From Candidatus Sodaliphilus fimicaballi (lineage in GTDB: Bacteria > Bacteroidota > Bacteroidia > Bacteroidales > Muribaculaceae): 8,855 nt of DNA. The notes under the pieces are model-generated. The model had not been told where the DNA came from. It made no database searches and worked only from the letters and a program-made list of their open reading frames with translations. Position numbers and translations under genes: made by a program. The stretch lies in contig JAGHTV010000151.1 of NCBI GenBank assembly GCA_018065165.1, positions 1 to 8,855 of the forward strand. The letters are read 5' to 3'. Positions 7,373 to 8,855 of this stretch are shown piece after piece. Numbering within the stretch: position 1 is the stretch's first letter; every line of letters begins with the position of its first letter.

Positions 7373-7403
7373 CAAAGATACTTATCATTATCGGTATCTA
7401 CAA
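7373..7403 (-). promoter_or_regulatory. purT promoter, Bacteroidetes type
   Basis: Read on the minus strand, TTG (7403-7401) is followed after 20 bp by TATCTTTG (7380-7373), a full match to TAnnTTTG. Transcription would start near 7365, giving a leader of about 30 bases before the ATG at 7335. The short inverted repeat TCTTT-TGC-AAAGA (7366-7378) overlaps the probable start site, and GATAC/GTATC (7377-7398) flanks the spacer; either could be a regulator site. Confidence 0.72.
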
Positions 7404-7422
7404 CTTAAAAATGTGTAAAATG

Positions 7423-7454
7423 TTTGCTTGTGTGAGGCTTATTGAGTAATTTTG
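7423..7454 (+). promoter_or_regulatory. promoter of the secreted unknown gene, Bacteroidetes type
   Basis: TTTG (7423-7426), 20 bp, then TAATTTTG (7447-7454) matches the Bacteroidetes primary-sigma pattern. Transcription would start near 7461, about 16 bases before the ATG at 7477, so the leader is very short. It points away from the purT promoter; the two upstream elements are 19 bp apart and do not overlap. Confidence 0.72.
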
Positions 7455-7476
7455 TATCTCAACTTACTAACAGACA

Positions 7477-8409
7477 ATGAAAAGATATTATATATGTGCA
7501 GCTCTTGCGGCTGCTTTATTTGCTACAGGCGTCAATGCTTCTCCCGTGAACCCTGACGAGAAGGATTATGACGAGAGCGTTCGCTTGCCGGTTCGTCGCT
7601 TGCATCCCGAGCGTGACTTTGACAAGATTATGAAGCAGATGCACAAGGAGCACAAAGAGCAAGAGGCTGTTGAGGCAGAAAACGAAAGCAAGAAAGAATC
7701 AAAGAAGAAAGACAAGGAAGCCGAGAAAGAACGCAAGCAGGCCGAGAAGGCTGCTAAAAAGGCCGCAAAGAATGGTCATGACAATCGTGTCATTCCTCCT
7801 AGACCGCAGCAACAGCAATCGTCAAATGTTGACAAATCCTTAATGCAAACGCTACTCAGCAAGGATTATTCAATCAAGAAATACGAGCCTCTGTATGAGG
7901 AGCCAAAACCTATCACCTGGAAAGACGATCCCGTAAGTCAAGACATTACCGGATTGATGCAATCGGTTGACGGCAAGAACAAGGGTGGGGCAATGCTATA
8001 TGCTCCCAAGGGTGTATCAATGTCGCAAGACGCCAACGAGGTATTCTTCTGTTTTGAGTCAAGCAATGGTCGTGCATCAAGTCGTCTTTATCTGAGGGTT
8101 TACTACTTTGCCGACGATCCATTGAACTACAGCGATATAGTGTTTACAATCGATGGGTTTGATTACAAGTTCCATCCCTCACGCCCCTCTCGTGGCAAGA
8201 TGGGAGCTCGCATGTTTTGGGAGCAGAGTGAGGATGCTCTAACCGCACAACACAAAGACCTGGTTTACGCCCTTTCTCATGGTCACTGGGTGCGCATGTC
8301 ACTCAAGGGAGCCGATGGCATGAATCATGTAAAAATGCTTACCAAAGCCCAACTCGAGGCTTTTACAAAGACCTTTGAATTATATCGTGCCATGGGCGGC
8401 ACATTCTAG
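7477..8409 (+). CDS. secreted protein of unknown function with a charged Lys/Glu-rich segment
   Basis: I do not recognise the family. Predicted 310 residues. MKRYYICAALAAALFATGVNA is a signal peptide with likely cleavage after Ala21 and no lipobox, so the mature protein is probably periplasmic or surface-exposed. Residues ~45-100 are almost entirely Lys, Glu, Ala, Gln and Asp in alpha-helical spacing (KKESKKKDKEAEKERKQ is typical), which suggests a long charged helix or coiled coil. A short Pro/Gln linker (PPRPQQQQSS, 107-116) follows. Residues ~165-310 look like a folded alpha/beta domain with aromatic strands (RLYLRVYYFADD near 203-214, IVFTIDGFDYKFHP at 221-234) and a helical C-terminus. 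No catalytic motif or metal-binding pattern stands out. It has its own promoter and terminator, so it is probably monocistronic. The strong signal peptide, promoter, terminator and genome-like codon use make it a real gene; its role is open. Confidence 0.85.
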   Translation: MKRYYICAALAAALFATGVNASPVNPDEKDYDESVRLPVRRLHPERDFDKIMKQMHKEHKEQEAVEAENESKKESKKKDKEAEKERKQAEKAAKKAAKNGHDNRVIPPRPQQQQSSNVDKSLMQTLLSKDYSIKKYEPLYEEPKPITWKDDPVSQDITGLMQSVDGKNKGGAMLYAPKGVSMSQDANEVFFCFESSNGRASSRLYLRVYYFADDPLNYSDIVFTIDGFDYKFHPSRPSRGKMGARMFWEQSEDALTAQHKDLVYALSHGHWVRMSLKGADGMNHVKMLTKAQLEAFTKTFELYRAMGGTF

Positions 8410-8458
8410 AGGTATAACCCACAGGTTTCGATAAATTCTGAAACAGATTATAAGTTAC

Positions 8459-8493
8459 ATCCCGCAATCGTTTAGCCGGTTGTGGGATTTTTT
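8459..8493 (+). terminator. rho-independent terminator after the secreted unknown gene
   Basis: Bases 8459-8470 pair with 8477-8488 in a 12-bp stem (two G-U pairs) with the loop TTTAGC, followed by a run of six T (8488-8493). It lies about 50 bp beyond the stop codon at 8409. Confidence 0.88.
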
Positions 8494-8655
8494 ATTGCAC
8501 ACAATTCGGCTCAGTCGAAAAATGCTGGGGATAGTTGTTATTCCCTAATGAAAAAATAACAAAAACCAATAAAACCCCTTGCCGAGGATGGAGGCTATCG
8601 GCCCTGCCGGCATGAGCACAGATTTTGGATTAGCGTATTTTTCTTGTTGGTAACA
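8494..8655. other. intergenic stretch with no recognised gene
   Basis: I see no convincing coding frame, tRNA or promoter pair here. A small stem-loop (GGGGATA/TATTCCC, 8527-8545, one G-U pair) and a weak GCCGA/TCGGC dyad (8581-8602) are present, neither followed by a U-tract. The sequence is A-rich around 8548-8575 and then becomes GC-rich near 8578-8612. Confidence 0.5.
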
Positions 8656-8855
8656 TGACGACAGAGTCGTCACATTGCATCGTAACCGATGGCCGTAGGC
8701 CGTCGGTCACAAGGAACTCGCTACAACCGACCTCGAAGGGGTCGCACATCGTGCAAAACTTATTTCTGAATGTTATCATCCTCGTCAAGTTGTGTTCATT
8801 CCTTTCCGAGACCTACGCTCGCTATCACTCGCTACGACCCCGGTTATAGTTCGCT
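8656..8855. repeat. hairpin-rich intergenic region, likely interspersed repeat, cut by the window end
   Basis: Four compact stem-loops with three-base loops occur in about 100 bp: TGACGAC-AGA-GTCGTCA (8656-8672, perfect), a 10-bp stem at 8685-8694/8698-8707 with loop GTA (one G-U pair), CGACCTC-GAA-GGGGTCG (8728-8744, one G-U pair), and GCAC-ATC-GTGC (8744-8754, perfect). CTCGCTA occurs at 8717, 8818 and 8828. A 64-codon frame across it has no recognisable protein features. The pattern resembles dispersed, hairpin-rich intergenic elements that I associate with Bacteroidales genomes, but I cannot name a family from the sequence alone. Confidence 0.5.

Noticed and set aside
8655..8849. Small plus-strand frame of 64 codons at the right edge
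   Set aside because: It runs through four stem-loops, has no signal peptide, domain or promoter, and its composition reflects the repeats rather than a protein.
8410..8855. tRNA or other standard RNA gene in the terminal intergenic region
   Set aside because: The stems are too short and none shows a cloverleaf, a T-loop GGTTCRA-type sequence or a CCA-compatible acceptor pairing.

Overview
The window looks like a chromosomal segment from a gut-type Bacteroidales bacterium (Muribaculaceae, Prevotellaceae or Bacteroidaceae; the family cannot be fixed by eye). The evidence is as follows. Two divergent promoters match the Bacteroidetes pattern of a TTG/TTTG element, 20 bp, then TAnnTTTG. The start codons follow A-rich leaders without clear Shine-Dalgarno sequences. 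The protein families are typical of the group: a GH3 to serine-hydrolase fusion, a TlpA-type thioredoxin lipoprotein with a DUF4369-like N-terminus, and a phosphate-selective-porin-type outer membrane protein. Base composition and codon use look uniform across the genes, and no transposase, integrase, phage or CRISPR component was seen.

Layout. 3-806 (+) is the 3' end of a 5'-nucleotidase/UDP-sugar hydrolase-type gene whose start lies outside the window. 883-3888 (+) encodes a roughly 1000-residue exported enzyme that joins a NagZ-like family 3 beta-N-acetylhexosaminidase to a beta-lactamase/PBP-like serine hydrolase. 3885-4862 (+) overlaps it by ATGA and encodes a TlpA-like lipoprotein. A perfect 14-bp stem-loop (4881-4912) separates this from a porin gene (4928-5977, +), which ends at a strong, probably bidirectional terminator (6000-6037). 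Between that terminator and the convergent purT gene (6142-7335, -) lies an octamer array of TTAACCNN units in exact 8-bp register; its last degenerate unit supplies the purT stop codon. purT and a secreted protein of unknown function (7477-8409, +) diverge from a 141-bp region with one good promoter on each strand. The unknown gene ends at an intrinsic terminator (8459-8493). The remaining sequence to 8855 has no convincing gene but holds a cluster of short stem-loops and a recurring CTCGCTA motif, probably an interspersed intergenic repeat cut by the window edge.

How the genes may work together. The GH3/serine-hydrolase fusion fits cleavage of peptidoglycan fragments in the periplasm or at the cell surface. 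The nucleotidase C-terminus suggests extracytoplasmic nucleotide scavenging. The TlpA lipoprotein would act on periplasmic thiols, and the porin could admit small solutes. PurT uses formate and ATP in de novo purine synthesis. A shared salvage or cell-envelope theme is an inference from order and localisation, not something the sequence proves. The most unusual non-coding signals are the 8-bp TTAACC array next to purT and the hairpin cluster at the right edge.
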